Shown: positions 26,919-36,399 of the stretch, piece by piece
Numbering within the stretch: the stretch's first letter is position 1
Layout of the letters: each line of letters opens with the position of its first letter
NCBI RefSeq assembly: GCF_037203705.1
Contig: NZ_JBBCAT010000004.1
Span: forward strand, 124,001 to 188,000
Source of the DNA: Prosthecomicrobium sp. N25
GTDB lineage: Bacteria; Pseudomonadota; Alphaproteobacteria; Rhizobiales; Ancalomicrobiaceae
Length of the DNA: 64,000 nt
Direction: 5' to 3'
Notes under the pieces: model-generated
Database searches by the model: none
The model's input: the letters and a program-made list of their open reading frames with translations, nothing else
What the model was told of the DNA's origin: nothing
Made by a program: the position numbers and the translations under genes

Positions 26919-27275
26919 ATGGCAGTGGAACTCCATCGCGGCGAGGAACTCGTGGTCGTCTACGCGACCTTTCCGGACCTGCCGGGCGCCCAGGCGGCGG
27001 CGCGCGGTCTCGTGGAGGGCGGGCTCGCGGCCTGCGTCAACATGATCCCGGGCATGGTGTCGGTCTATGCCTGGAAGGGAACCCTCGAGACCGCCGGCGA
27101 GGTCGTCTTCCTGGCCAAGACCCGGGGGCGGCTGGCCGAGGCCGTCATGGGGGCGATCGCGGCGGTGCACCCCTACGAGACGCCGGCGCTGATGGTCCTG
27201 CCGGTCGAGGCGGCGAGCCGGGCCTACGGGGACTGGATCGTGGCCGAGACGCAGCCGGGCGTGCGGGACGGATAG
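26919..27275 (+). CDS. cutA: Divalent cation tolerance protein
   Basis: A 118-residue trimeric ferredoxin-like-fold protein of the CutA1 family. Landmarks are VVVYATFPDLPGAQAAARGLVEGGLAACVN, the metal-site region NMIPGMVSVYAWKG, and the C-terminal VHPYETPALMVLPVE. CutA has been linked to copper tolerance, but the mechanism remains unclear. It is divergent from nadK and convergent with the diheme cytochrome gene. Confidence 0.93.
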   Translation: MAVELHRGEELVVVYATFPDLPGAQAAARGLVEGGLAACVNMIPGMVSVYAWKGTLETAGEVVFLAKTRGRLAEAVMGAIAAVHPYETPALMVLPVEAASRAYGDWIVAETQPGVRDG

Positions 27276-27333
27276 GGGAGTCCCGGCAGCGGTTTGCGGC
27301 CGGGCCTTCAGGCGGCGAGTCAGGCTGACCCCG

Positions 27334-28245
27334 CTACTGCTTGGGGCGGGGCGGCACCGCCTTCAGGTAGGCCGCGATGGCGTTGCGGTCTTCCGCCGGC
27401 AGCTTCGCCATGTTGTCGACCACGGTCGCCATCGGGCCGCCGACCGAATCGCCGTCCGGGGTGAGGCCGCTCTCCAGGTAGTAGGCGATGTCCTTGGCGG
27501 ACCATCCGCCGAGGGCGGACGTGTCGGGGGTGATGTTGGGGATCTTGCCGTCGCCCTCGAGCGCCTTCGCGCCGGCGAGCCATCGGCTCCTGTCCGGACC
27601 GCCGATCGCGTTGCGGGGCGTGTGGCATTCGCCGCAGTGGCCGGCGCCTTCGACGATATGCCGGCCGCGCTGGATTTCCGCGGGAGCGTCGGGGGCGAGC
27701 GCCGTGACGGGGGCGGGGTCGAGGTAGAGCAGCTTCCAGAGCCCGAGGCCGCGGCGGATGTTGAAGGGGAAGGGCAGGTCGTGGGGCTTCGAGGGCTCCG
27801 AGACGGCCGGCAGAGACTTCAGGAACGCCGCGAGGTCGACGACGTCCTCGGTCTTCATGCGCACATAGGAGCCGTAGGGGAAGGCCGGATAGTAGTGCCG
27901 GCCCTCGGGCGATACGCCGCGCTGCATGGCGTTGACGAGGTCCAGTTCGCTCCAGCGGCCGATGCCGGCCACGGGATCGGGCGAGATGTTCGGGGCGTAG
28001 AAGGTGCCGAACGGGGTCGCGAAGGCCTGGCCGCCGCCGAGCTTCAGGCGATCCGCGTCCTTGGCACCCTTGGCGGCGTGGCAGGAGGCGCAGCCGCCCG
28101 TCCAGAACACCCGCTCGCCGTTCGCCGGATCCGCCTTGTGGGCCGGCAGCGCGGCGGCGGCGAGCGGCTTCGGGGCGGTCAGGATCCAGACGACGGCCCC
28201 GGCTGCCAGGGCGAGGACGACGAGGACGAGGAGGATGCGCTTCAT
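27334..28245 (-). CDS. Membrane-anchored diheme cytochrome c
   Basis: A 303-residue protein with one N-terminal membrane anchor (residues 4-24) and two covalent heme sites: CASCH at 52-56 and CGECH at 204-208. Each is followed by a cytochrome c domain with a likely methionine ligand downstream. This layout matches the cytochrome subunits of gluconate/alcohol-type dehydrogenases or the thiosulfate-type family, which pass electrons from periplasmic dehydrogenases to the terminal oxidase. No dehydrogenase gene is adjacent, so the donor is unknown. The cytochrome c-prime gene lies 143 bases upstream on the same strand with a hairpin in between. Confidence 0.85.
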   Translation of the reverse strand: MKRILLVLVVLALAAGAVVWILTAPKPLAAAALPAHKADPANGERVFWTGGCASCHAAKGAKDADRLKLGGGQAFATPFGTFYAPNISPDPVAGIGRWSELDLVNAMQRGVSPEGRHYYPAFPYGSYVRMKTEDVVDLAAFLKSLPAVSEPSKPHDLPFPFNIRRGLGLWKLLYLDPAPVTALAPDAPAEIQRGRHIVEGAGHCGECHTPRNAIGGPDRSRWLAGAKALEGDGKIPNITPDTSALGGWSAKDIAYYLESGLTPDGDSVGGPMATVVDNMAKLPAEDRNAIAAYLKAVPPRPKQ

Positions 28246-28289
28246 CGCAGGGGAGCTCCAGGGGGACGGGGCGGGCGATCAACGCGAGA

Positions 28290-28316
28290 GGCCCCGGAGC
28301 GTTCGACTCCGGGGCC
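28290..28316 (-). terminator. Hairpin after the cytochrome c-prime gene
   Basis: GGCCCCGGAG pairs perfectly with CTCCGGGGCC (10 bp) around a 7-base loop. It lies between the cytochrome c-prime gene and the diheme cytochrome gene, both transcribed leftwards. No T-run is visible on the minus strand, so termination would be partial. Confidence 0.45.
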
Positions 28317-28388
28317 GCAGGGACCTCGCAAGGGCCGCGGTCTCCGCCCGCCTTGGGCGATGCGGGGACCAGGCCGGCAGGGGTCGGG

Positions 28389-28838
28389 TCAGCTCTTCTT
28401 CAGGCGATAGTCGTCGTGGCACCCCTTGCAGGCGCCGCCGAGGGCGCCCACCGAGGCCTTCAGGCCGTCGAGGTCCTTGCCGGCGGTCGCCGCCTGGGCG
28501 CCGGCGGTCTGCTCGAGCTTGGCGAGGGCCGCCTTGAAGCCGTTCGGATCTGCCCAGATCTTCGGGGCCGCCGCGGTTTCGGCGCCGGTCTCCGAGCCCT
28601 TCGGGAAGAGCGCGTCGAAGCCCTTGGCGCGGGCGGCGATCGTCTCCACCGCAGCCTTGGCCTTGGCCGCATCATAGGGCTCCTCGCCCTTGAGCATCTT
28701 GGCCATGCCGCCCATGGCGCCGCCGATGGCCTTCATGGTCTCCTGGCGCTGCTTGATCGCGTCAGCTTGCGCGAGGGCGGTGCCCCCGAGCGCGACCACG
28801 CCGGCCGCGACGGCCAGCCACTTCAATCCAGACTTCAT
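28389..28838 (-). CDS. Cytochrome c-prime
   Basis: A 149-residue periplasmic cytochrome c-prime: a signal peptide (residues 1-24, ending ALAQA), a four-helix bundle starting KQRQETMKAIGGAMGGMAKML, and the C-terminal heme site CKGCH at 137-141, four residues before a Lys-rich end. Placement of the heme motif near the C-terminus is diagnostic. The five-coordinate heme binds NO, and members protect against nitrosative stress. It precedes the diheme cytochrome gene, though a hairpin separates them. Confidence 0.92.
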   Translation of the reverse strand: MKSGLKWLAVAAGVVALGGTALAQADAIKQRQETMKAIGGAMGGMAKMLKGEEPYDAAKAKAAVETIAARAKGFDALFPKGSETGAETAAAPKIWADPNGFKAALAKLEQTAGAQAATAGKDLDGLKASVGALGGACKGCHDDYRLKKS

Positions 28839-29051
28839 CCGGTGTCTCCCACCCGTTCGTCACTCGTCAATCGAGCCGAGAGCGCCAGAGCCCCTTCCTG
28901 CCAGCGCCCTCGAACCAAGGGGACGATGACCGTCAGGCAACCGACTGACCACTCACACGTACGTGATTCCCAGGGGGGTGAACTCAGTGTTCACGGGGGT
29001 GAAACAGTCCGGCCTTCCTCAACGGCACTTCCGGCCAGGGGGGTGCCACCT

Positions 29052-29480
29052 TCAGGTGCCGACCTGACGAAGCCATTCCTGCAGGTCGTACCAGTCGGTG
29101 ACCCGGGCGATCCTCTCGTCGCGGATCTCGAAAAGCGCGCGGCCGCGGATGCGGTAGCTCTGGCCGCGGGCTTCGGGCAGCTCGATTTCGGACGGGTGGT
29201 GCCGGTCGGTCTCCATGTACCGGCCCTCCACCACGAACTCCGCGGCCGCGTTGTCGCCGCTGTCGGTCGCCATGATCACGAGGTCGAGCACCTGTTCGCG
29301 ATAGCACCGGTTCATCCGGTCCACGCAGACGGCGAACTGGTCGAGGCCGTGTTCACGCTCGCCCTGGCTCACGTCGTGGATGACGTCGGGGGTCAGCAGC
29401 GCGAGGGTCCCAGGGATGTCGCGGCGATTGAAGCAGTCGTAGTAGGCGCGTACGAGTTCGAGCGTTTCCATGCGGGCCAT
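29052..29480 (-). CDS. SnoaL-like / nuclear transport factor 2-like protein
   Basis: A 142-residue alpha+beta cone-fold protein (SnoaL/ketosteroid isomerase-like superfamily). It opens METLELVRAYYDCFNRRDIPGTLALLTPDVIHDVSQGE, the characteristic helix followed by the pocket strand, and ends with IRDERIARVTDWYDLQEWL. Small-molecule isomerases, hydrolases and binding proteins share this fold, so the substrate cannot be read off. The start at 29480 is preceded by GAGGGAAA. It is divergent from the sarcosine oxidase operon, and may be regulated with it; this is inference from position only. Confidence 0.82.
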   Translation of the reverse strand: MARMETLELVRAYYDCFNRRDIPGTLALLTPDVIHDVSQGEREHGLDQFAVCVDRMNRCYREQVLDLVIMATDSGDNAAAEFVVEGRYMETDRHHPSEIELPEARGQSYRIRGRALFEIRDERIARVTDWYDLQEWLRQVGT

Positions 29481-29766
29481 GGCGGTTTCCCTCGTGCGGC
29501 GGCTTTGCCGCGGTGGCCTTCTGGCGGGCCTGAAAGAGAACCCATAGACCGCATTCCGCCCGGCTTCAAAGCGTCGGCACGCCGCAGGCCTTGCATTCGT
29601 CCGCCGCTTCGGCCACCCAGACTTCCGGTGCGGACAGGGCCGGAGTCTTGTCGGAAACCGACGGGACGGGCGTCGCATCGACACAAGACCTGGACTGCGC
29701 CGCGTGCGGTTATCCGCCCGTGGCGGAGGGTGCCGTCCCGGGCGCCCCGACCGGAGGGTAAGGCCC

Positions 29767-31017
29767 TTGCGCTTTTCGCTGTTTTCGCTCGTCCGCAATG
29801 CCTTCTCGGCCCATCGCGACTGGCCCGAGCAATGGCGGTCGCCGGAGCCGAAGGCCGCCTACGACGTGGTGGTGATCGGGGCCGGCGGGCACGGTCTCGC
29901 CACGGCCTACTACCTGGCGGCCGAGCACGGGATCACTAATGTGGCCGTCCTGGAGAAAGGGTGGCTCGGCGGCGGCAACACGGGCCGGAACACCACCATC
30001 ATCCGCTCCAACTACCTCTGGGAGGAGTCGGAGGCGCTCTACGACCACGCGCTCGACCTGTGGCAGGACCTCAGCCAGGTGCTGAACTACAACGTCATGT
30101 ACTCGCCGCGCGGGGTCATGATGCTGGCCCACACGGTCCACGACGTGCAGGTGTCCAAGCGCCACGTGCACGCCAACCGGCTCGCCGGGATCCAGAACGA
30201 GTGGTTGACGCCCGAGCAGGCGAAGGACTTCTGCCCGCCGCTCAACATCTCGCAGGACATCCGATACCCGGTGATGGGGGCGGCCCTGCAGCGCAAGGGC
30301 GGGGTGGCGCGGCACGACGCGGTGGCCTGGGGCTATGCGCGAGCGGCCTCGGCGCTCGGCGTCGACATCATCCAGAATTGCGAGGTGAAGGCGATCCGGC
30401 GCGACGCGTCCGGCGCGGTCGAGGCGGTCGAGACGACCCGGGGCGCGATCCGCACCAAGAAGATCGGCGTGGTGGCGGCCGGGCACACGTCGGTGGTGAT
30501 GGGCATGGCGGGCGTGCGCATGCCGCTCGAGAGCTATCCGCTGCAGGCGCTCGTGTCGGAGCCCCTGAAGCCGGTCTTCCCCTGCGTGGTGATGTCCAAC
30601 ACCATCCACGCCTACATCTCCCAGTCCGACAAGGGCGATCTGGTGATCGGGGCGGGGACGGACCAGTACGTCTCCTACTCGCAGACGGGCGGGCTGCATA
30701 TCACCACCCACACGCTCGACGCCATCTGCGAGCTGTTCCCCATGTTCAGGCGCGTGCGGATGCTGCGGAACTGGGGCGGCATCGTCGACGTGACGCCGGA
30801 CCGTTCGCCGATCCTCGCCAAGACCCCGGTCCCCGGGCTCTACGTGAACTGCGGCTGGGGCACGGGCGGGTTCAAGGCGACGCCCGGCTCCGGCCACGTC
30901 TTCGCCCACACCATCGCGCGCGACGAGCCGCACCCGAAGAACGCGGCCTTCACCCTGGAGCGGTTCCGGGACGGACGGCTCATCGACGAGGCGGCCGCCG
31001 CGGCCGTCGCGCACTGA
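29767..31017 (+). CDS. soxB: Sarcosine oxidase subunit beta
   Basis: FAD/FMN-bearing catalytic subunit of heterotetrameric sarcosine oxidase, which oxidises N-methylglycine to glycine with C1 transfer to tetrahydrofolate. The 416 residues start [18 protein letters not shown], then the FAD-binding [13 protein letters not shown] and [15 protein letters not shown], the conserved FMN attachment region of the family. No ATG fits: the TTG at 29767 is used, with GGAGGG nine bases upstream, and restores the known N-terminus. It is first in a soxB-D-A-G-sdaA operon. Confidence 0.96.
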   Translation: MRFSLFSLVRNAFSAHRDWPEQWRSPEPKAAYDVVVIGAGGHGLATAYYLAAEHGITNVAVLEKGWLGGGNTGRNTTIIRSNYLWEESEALYDHALDLWQDLSQVLNYNVMYSPRGVMMLAHTVHDVQVSKRHVHANRLAGIQNEWLTPEQAKDFCPPLNISQDIRYPVMGAALQRKGGVARHDAVAWGYARAASALGVDIIQNCEVKAIRRDASGAVEAVETTRGAIRTKKIGVVAAGHTSVVMGMAGVRMPLESYPLQALVSEPLKPVFPCVVMSNTIHAYISQSDKGDLVIGAGTDQYVSYSQTGGLHITTHTLDAICELFPMFRRVRMLRNWGGIVDVTPDRSPILAKTPVPGLYVNCGWGTGGFKATPGSGHVFAHTIARDEPHPKNAAFTLERFRDGRLIDEAAAAAVAH

Positions 31018-31037
31018 CATCTCCGAGGCGCAAGCGC

Positions 31038-31352
31038 ATGCTGCTCATCACCTGCCCCGTCTGCGGGCCACGGCCCGAGATCGAGTTCCGCAACATGGGC
31101 GAGGCCCATGTGGCCCGGCCCGCGCCGGATGCCGCCACGGACCAGGACATGGCCGCGTTCCTGTATCTCCGCTCGAACCCGAAGGGCCTCATCGCCGAGC
31201 GCTGGCGGCATGTGCACGGCTGCGCGCGCTTCTTCAACGCGGTCCGGCACACGGTCACCGACAAGTTCGTGACGACCTACCCGGCGGGCTCGCCGGCGCC
31301 CGACCTCGCGGCGCTCGCGGCCGAACTGGCCGAGCGGGAGGCCGCCCGATGA
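31038..31352 (+). CDS. soxD: Sarcosine oxidase subunit delta
   Basis: A 104-residue subunit that binds a structural zinc between the alpha and beta subunits. The zinc ligands are visible as Cys6 and Cys9 (TCPVCG) plus His58 and Cys62 (RHVHGC). The family-typical RSNPKGLIAERW is present. It starts 20 bases after soxB stops, and its last codons overlap the soxA start by four bases (ATGA), so translation is coupled. Confidence 0.95.
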   Translation: MLLITCPVCGPRPEIEFRNMGEAHVARPAPDAATDQDMAAFLYLRSNPKGLIAERWRHVHGCARFFNAVRHTVTDKFVTTYPAGSPAPDLAALAAELAEREAAR

Positions 31353-34348
31353 ACGCCTTCCGCACGGCAGAAGGGGGCCGCATCCGCCGGCAGAAGCCGG
31401 TCCGCTTCAATTTCGACGGCCGGGAGCACATGGGCTACGAGGGCGACACGCTCGCCTCGGCGCTGATCGCCAACGGCGTCCACCTGGTCGCCCGCTCGTT
31501 CAAGTACCATCGTCCGCGCGGCATCATTACGGCCGGCGCGGAGGAGATGAACGCGCTCGTGACGGTCCGGCGGGACCGGGCGAGGGAGACGCCGAACCTG
31601 CGCGCCACGCAGGTGGAGGTCTACGAGGGGCTCGCGGCGGAGAGCCAGAACCGTTGGCCGAGCCTCGGCTTCGACGCCGGCGCGGTCAACGACCTGATGT
31701 CGCCGATCTTCGTGTCCGGCTTCTACTACAAGACCTTCATGTGGCCGAAGGGCTTCTGGGAAAAGGTCTACGAGCCGAAGATCCGCGCCGCCGCGGGCCT
31801 CGGCAAGGCGCCGGAACTGCCCGACCCGGACCGCTACCAGACCCGCTTCGCCCATTGCGACGTGCTCGTCGTCGGCGCGGGGCCGGCCGGGCTCGCGGCG
31901 GCGGTCGCCGCCATGGAGGCGGGCGCGCGGGTGATCCTGGTCGACGAGCAGGCGGAGTTCGGCGGCTCGCTCCTGCACGAGGCCGGGGCGACCATCGAGG
32001 GCCAGCCCGCCCTCAAGTGGGCGTCGGACCTGATCCTGGCGCTCGCGTTGTCCGACCGGGTGACCTGCCTGACCCGGACCACCGCCTTCGGCTACTTCGC
32101 CGACAACTTCGTGGCGCTGGCCGAGCGGATCACCGACCACCTCGCCGCCCCGTCCGAGCATCTGCCGCGCGAGCGGCTGTGGCAGGTCAGGGCCAAGGAG
32201 GTGGTGATCGCCGGCGGGGCGATCGAGCGGCCGCTGGTATTCCCGGAGAACGACCGGCCGGGCATCCTGCTCGCCGATGCGGGGCGGACCTACCTCAACC
32301 GCTACGGCGCCCTGGTGGGCCGCAGGGTCGTGGTGGCGACCGCCTGCGACAGCGCCTACCTGGCGGCGCGCGACCTGAAGCGGGCCGGCGCCGAGGTGCC
32401 GGCGATCCTGGACCTCAGGACGGAGCCGGGCGCGGCGGCGGAGATCGCCCGGGAGGCCGGGATCCGGGTCGAGGCCGGGGCGACGGTCGTCGGCACGGCC
32501 GGGCGGCTCCGGGTGAAGTCGGTGAAGGCCGGCAAGGTCGGGCCCGACGGGTCGGTCCGCAAGTCCGAGTCGATCGGCTGCGACGCGCTCCTGATGTCGG
32601 GCGGCTGGACGCCGACGCTGCACCTGTTCTCCCAGTCGCGCGGCAAGCTGCGCTGGGACGCCGAACGGGGCACCTTCCTGCCGGGCCGGTCGGCCGAGCG
32701 GGAGCGCTCGGCAGGCGCCGCCAACGGGACCTTCGACCTCGGCGCGGTGCTCGACGAGGGCTACGCGGCCGGCGCGGCGGCGGCGCGGGCGGCCGGGCTT
32801 TCCCCGCGGGGCGCCAAGACCTTCTCGGTCGCGGGCGCCACGAGCCCCTCGGGGCACACGCTCGGGGCGCTGCCGCACCACCGCAACGCGGCGCGCGTGA
32901 AGGCCTTCGTGGACTTCCAGCACGACGTCACGGCCAAGGACATCAAGCTCGCCGTGCGTGAGGGCTTCCGGTCGATCGAGCACGTCAAGCGCTACACGAC
33001 GACCGGCATGGCGACCGACCAGGGCAAGACCTCGAACATGAATGCCCTGGCGATCGCGGCGGGGCAGCTCGGCAACTCGATCCCGGAGGTGGGCCTCACC
33101 ACCTTCCGCATGCCCTACACCCCGACCACCTTCGGCATTTTCGCCAACACGTCGCGGGGCGATCTCTTCGATCCCGTCCGCAAGACGCCCATGCACGGCT
33201 GGGCGGAGGCGCAAGGGGCGGTCTTCGAGAATGTCGGCCAATGGAAGCGGGCCTGGTACTTCCCGCGGGCCGGGGAGACTATGCACCAGGCGGTCGACCG
33301 GGAGTGCCGGACGGTGCGCGCGGCGGTCGGGATGTTCGACGCCTCGACTCTCGGCAAGATCGAGGTGGTCGGGCCGGACGCGGCCGAGTTCCTGAACCGG
33401 ATGTACGTCAACCCGTTCCTGAAGCTCGAGCCGGGGCGGCTGCGCTACGGAATCATGACCCGCGACGACGGCTTCGTTTACGACGACGGCGTCATCGGCC
33501 GGGTGGCGGAGGACCGGTTCCACGTCACCACGACGACGGGCGGCGCGCCGCGCGTGCTGTCGCTCATGGAGGACTACCTGCAGACCGAGTGGCCGGGCCT
33601 GAGGGTCTGGCTCACCTCCACGACGGAGCAGTGGGCGGTCATCGCCGTGCAGGGCCCGAAAGCGCGCGAGGTGCTGATGCCGCTCGTCGAGGGGATCGAC
33701 CTGTCGCGGTCGGCGATGCCCCACATGAGCGCCCGCGAGGGGATGATCTGCGGCATCCCGTGCCGGCTCTGGCGGGTCAGCTTCACGGGGGAGCTCGGCT
33801 TTGAGATCAACGTGCCGTCGAGCTTTGGGCGGGGCGTCTGGGACCTCGTCTGGCGCGAGGTCGAGAAGCACGGGGGCTGCGCCTACGGCACGGAGGCGAT
33901 GCACGTGCTGCGCGCCGAGAAGGGCTACATCATCGTTGGCCAAGACACCGACGGCACGGTGACGCCGGACGAGGCCGGGGTCGGCTGGGCGGTCGGCAAG
34001 GCCAAGGCGGACTTCGTCGGCAAGCGCGGGCTGGCGCGGGCGGACCTGAAGCACCCGGACCGCAAGCAGCTGGTGGGGCTGGCCACGGCGGACCCGGCGG
34101 TGGTGCTGGAGGAGGGGGCGCAGATCACGCCCATGCAGAACCCGCCGGCGCGGACCCATGCCATCGGGCACGTCACGTCGTCCTACGCCTCGCCCACGGT
34201 CGGCCGGTCGATCGCGCTGGCGCTGGTGGAGCGGGGCCGGTCCCGGATGGGCGAGACCCTCTATGTGCCGATGCCGAACGGCTCGATCCCAGTCACGGTG
34301 GTCGATCCCGTCTTCTACGACAAGGAGGGTGCTCGCCTTGACCCTTGA
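31349..34348 (+). CDS. soxA: Sarcosine oxidase subunit alpha
   Basis: The 999-residue NAD- and folate-binding subunit of heterotetrameric sarcosine oxidase. The N-terminal domain carries ARSFKYHRPRGI, as in the ferredoxin-like domain of the family. A dinucleotide-binding domain follows with GAGPAGLAAAVAAMEAG (about residues 174-190), then the C-terminal GcvT-like tetrahydrofolate domain (from about residue 610, GEMH-type region and GELGFEINVPSS). Formaldehyde from the demethylation is captured here as methylene-H4folate. It overlaps soxD by four bases and soxG by eleven. Confidence 0.96.
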   Translation: MNAFRTAEGGRIRRQKPVRFNFDGREHMGYEGDTLASALIANGVHLVARSFKYHRPRGIITAGAEEMNALVTVRRDRARETPNLRATQVEVYEGLAAESQNRWPSLGFDAGAVNDLMSPIFVSGFYYKTFMWPKGFWEKVYEPKIRAAAGLGKAPELPDPDRYQTRFAHCDVLVVGAGPAGLAAAVAAMEAGARVILVDEQAEFGGSLLHEAGATIEGQPALKWASDLILALALSDRVTCLTRTTAFGYFADNFVALAERITDHLAAPSEHLPRERLWQVRAKEVVIAGGAIERPLVFPENDRPGILLADAGRTYLNRYGALVGRRVVVATACDSAYLAARDLKRAGAEVPAILDLRTEPGAAAEIAREAGIRVEAGATVVGTAGRLRVKSVKAGKVGPDGSVRKSESIGCDALLMSGGWTPTLHLFSQSRGKLRWDAERGTFLPGRSAERERSAGAANGTFDLGAVLDEGYAAGAAAARAAGLSPRGAKTFSVAGATSPSGHTLGALPHHRNAARVKAFVDFQHDVTAKDIKLAVREGFRSIEHVKRYTTTGMATDQGKTSNMNALAIAAGQLGNSIPEVGLTTFRMPYTPTTFGIFANTSRGDLFDPVRKTPMHGWAEAQGAVFENVGQWKRAWYFPRAGETMHQAVDRECRTVRAAVGMFDASTLGKIEVVGPDAAEFLNRMYVNPFLKLEPGRLRYGIMTRDDGFVYDDGVIGRVAEDRFHVTTTTGGAPRVLSLMEDYLQTEWPGLRVWLTSTTEQWAVIAVQGPKAREVLMPLVEGIDLSRSAMPHMSAREGMICGIPCRLWRVSFTGELGFEINVPSSFGRGVWDLVWREVEKHGGCAYGTEAMHVLRAEKGYIIVGQDTDGTVTPDEAGVGWAVGKAKADFVGKRGLARADLKHPDRKQLVGLATADPAVVLEEGAQITPMQNPPARTHAIGHVTSSYASPTVGRSIALALVERGRSRMGETLYVPMPNGSIPVTVVDPVFYDKEGARLDP

Positions 34349-34907
34349 GATCGCGGAGCGCCGCGGCGCGCTCGACGGCCTGCCGCCCTTTCCGAAGACC
34401 CCGCGGGTGACCCTCGTCGGGGTCGGGCCGCTGACGCGCTTCCTGGTGCGCGGCTCGCCCGCCGCGGCGGCGCAGCTGTCGCGCGCCTTCGGGCCGGTCC
34501 TGTCGGCCGAACCGCTCAGGGCCAACGACGCCGGGGGCCGCGCGGCGCTCTGGCTGGGGCCGGACGAATGGCTGCTCCTCGCCCGGGACGGGGAGGGGCC
34601 GGCGATCCTCAGCGTGATCGGCACCATGCTGACCGAGCCGATCAGCCTCGTGGACGTGTCGAGCCGCAACACCGGGATGCTGCTGTCGGGATCGCGCGCC
34701 ACCGACGTGCTGGCGGCGGGCTGCCCGCTCGACCTGCACGAGACGGCCTTCCCCAAAGGCATGTGTACCCGTACGCTCTACGGCAAGGCCGAGATCGTGC
34801 TCTGGCGGCAGGCCGCGGACCGGTACCACATCGAGTGCTGGCGCAGCTTCGTGCCCTACGTTCACGGGCTCATGGCCGAGGCGGCGCGGGAATACCTGGC
34901 GGGGTAG
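34338..34907 (+). CDS. soxG: Sarcosine oxidase subunit gamma
   Basis: A 189-residue subunit with the GcvT-like fold that packs against the alpha subunit. The sequence has LGPDEWLLLARDG, the typical SoxG segment, and VDVSSRNTGMLLSG. The start is best placed at TTG 34338, because AAGGAGGG lies about eight bases upstream; GTG at 34329 is too close to that site. Together with soxB this means two of four sox genes use TTG, a likely translational tuning. It overlaps the end of soxA and precedes sdaA. Confidence 0.92.
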   Translation: MTLEIAERRGALDGLPPFPKTPRVTLVGVGPLTRFLVRGSPAAAAQLSRAFGPVLSAEPLRANDAGGRAALWLGPDEWLLLARDGEGPAILSVIGTMLTEPISLVDVSSRNTGMLLSGSRATDVLAAGCPLDLHETAFPKGMCTRTLYGKAEIVLWRQAADRYHIECWRSFVPYVHGLMAEAAREYLAG

Positions 34908-34957
34908 GGCGCTTCCCGATCGGCGGGGGCGGGGCGCCGAAGCGAACGGACGGGCGG

Positions 34958-36322
34958 ATGATCAGCGTCTTCGACCTCTTCAAGATCGGTATCGGCCCGT
35001 CGTCGTCGCACACGGTCGGCCCGATGCGCGCCGGCAAGGCCTTCGTGGACGGGCTCGGACCGGATCTCGGCCGGGTGGCGCGGATCGAGGTGCGCCTCTT
35101 CGGATCACTCGCCTGGACCGGCAAGGGCCACGGGACCGACAAGGCCGTCATGCTAGGGCTCGCCGGGGAGGTGCCGGACACGGTCGATCCGGACCGGGCG
35201 AACGCGATCCCGGCCGCCCTCGCCGCCGAGCGACGGCTCCGCCTACCGGGCGGCCGGACGATCGACTTCGACCCGGGGCGGGACATCGTCTTCGACATGG
35301 TGACCCCCACCGACGGGCACCCGAACACGCTCGCCTTCGCGGCCTATGCGGCGGACGGCGCGACGCTCCGGGGCGAGACCTGGTACTCGATCGGCGGCGG
35401 CTTCGTGGTGCGCGAGGGGGAGGCGCTGGTCGACGAGAGCGAGGCGGCCGCGCTGCCGTTCCCCTACCGGTCGGGGGCGGACCTGCTCGCCATGGGGGCC
35501 GCGTCCGGGCTCTCCTTCGCCGACATGGTCCGGGCCAACGAGGCGGTCTGGCGCGACGAGGCCGCCGTCCTCGCCCATCTCGACCGCGTGATCGACACGA
35601 TGATGCTGTGCATCGACCGCGGCATGCGGACGGACGGCGAGCTGCCCGGCGGGCTCAGGCTGAAGCGGCGGGCGAAGCCGCTCCTGGACGGGCTCGAAGC
35701 CGACCGGGCGCGGAACCTGCGCCTGCCGCACGAGGTGATGGACTGGATCAGCCTGTTCGCGCTCGCCGTCAACGAGGAGAATGCCGCGGGCGGCCGGGTC
35801 GTCACCGCGCCGACCAACGGGGCGGCGGGCGTGGTCCCGGCGGTGCTGCGCTACTACCGCGACTTCTGCCCGGGCGCGAACCGGGCCGGCATGCACGTCT
35901 TCCTCCTGACCGCAACGGCGATCGGCGGGCTCTTCAAGATGAACGCCTCGATCTCGGGCGCCGAGGTCGGCTGCCAGGGCGAGGTCGGGGTCGCCTGCTC
36001 GATGGCCTCGGCGGGGCTCGCCGCCGCGCTCGGGGGCTCGAACGCCCAGGTGGAGAACGCCGCCGAGATCGGCATGGAGCACCATCTCGGCATGACCTGC
36101 GACCCGATCGGCGGCCTGGTCCAGATCCCCTGCATCGAGCGCAACGCCTTCGGGGCCGTCAAGGCGATCAACGCCGCCTCCATGGCGCTCAGGGGCGACG
36201 GCACCCACAAGGTCAGCCTCGACCAGGTGATCGCGACCATGCACCAGACGGGCCGCGACATGGCCTCGAAGTACAAGGAGACGTCCCAGGGCGGGCTCGC
36301 CGTCAACGTGCCAGAGTGCTGA
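34958..36322 (+). CDS. sdaA: L-serine ammonia-lyase (iron-sulfur type)
   Basis: Converts L-serine to pyruvate and ammonia using a [4Fe-4S] cluster. The 454-residue single-chain enzyme starts [20 protein letters not shown] (substrate-binding domain) and carries the cluster cysteines in [17 protein letters not shown] and [18 protein letters not shown]. It begins 50 bases after soxG on the same strand. This continues the route from sarcosine: glycine plus methylene-H4folate gives serine via GlyA (not in this window), then pyruvate. The length equals that of the fused alpha+beta enterobacterial type. Confidence 0.95.
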   Translation: MISVFDLFKIGIGPSSSHTVGPMRAGKAFVDGLGPDLGRVARIEVRLFGSLAWTGKGHGTDKAVMLGLAGEVPDTVDPDRANAIPAALAAERRLRLPGGRTIDFDPGRDIVFDMVTPTDGHPNTLAFAAYAADGATLRGETWYSIGGGFVVREGEALVDESEAAALPFPYRSGADLLAMGAASGLSFADMVRANEAVWRDEAAVLAHLDRVIDTMMLCIDRGMRTDGELPGGLRLKRRAKPLLDGLEADRARNLRLPHEVMDWISLFALAVNEENAAGGRVVTAPTNGAAGVVPAVLRYYRDFCPGANRAGMHVFLLTATAIGGLFKMNASISGAEVGCQGEVGVACSMASAGLAAALGGSNAQVENAAEIGMEHHLGMTCDPIGGLVQIPCIERNAFGAVKAINAASMALRGDGTHKVSLDQVIATMHQTGRDMASKYKETSQGGLAVNVPEC

Positions 36323-36399
36323 TCGCAAGAAACACCGGCGAAACAGCGCGGTGCTAGGGCAGCGCTCCTGCTCGTCTCCGATCCGGCCGGTCGCGTCCC

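Noticed and set aside
29566-29715. Minus-strand frame ending in a CxxC-like [10 protein letters not shown], upstream of soxB
   Set aside because: Looks gene-like at its end, but there is no ATG, GTG or TTG in frame between the upstream stop and the last 17 codons; at best the relic of a small gene.
29481-29766. Glycine riboswitch in front of soxB
   Set aside because: The region was examined for tandem aptamer consensus words, and none was recognised; only weak short hairpins are present.
31277-34762. Very long open frame on the minus strand across the sarcosine oxidase operon (over 1100 codons)
   Set aside because: It is the antisense shadow of soxA/soxG in a high-GC genome; it is His/Arg/Gly/Pro-biased with no domain, while the plus strand has clear family motifs.
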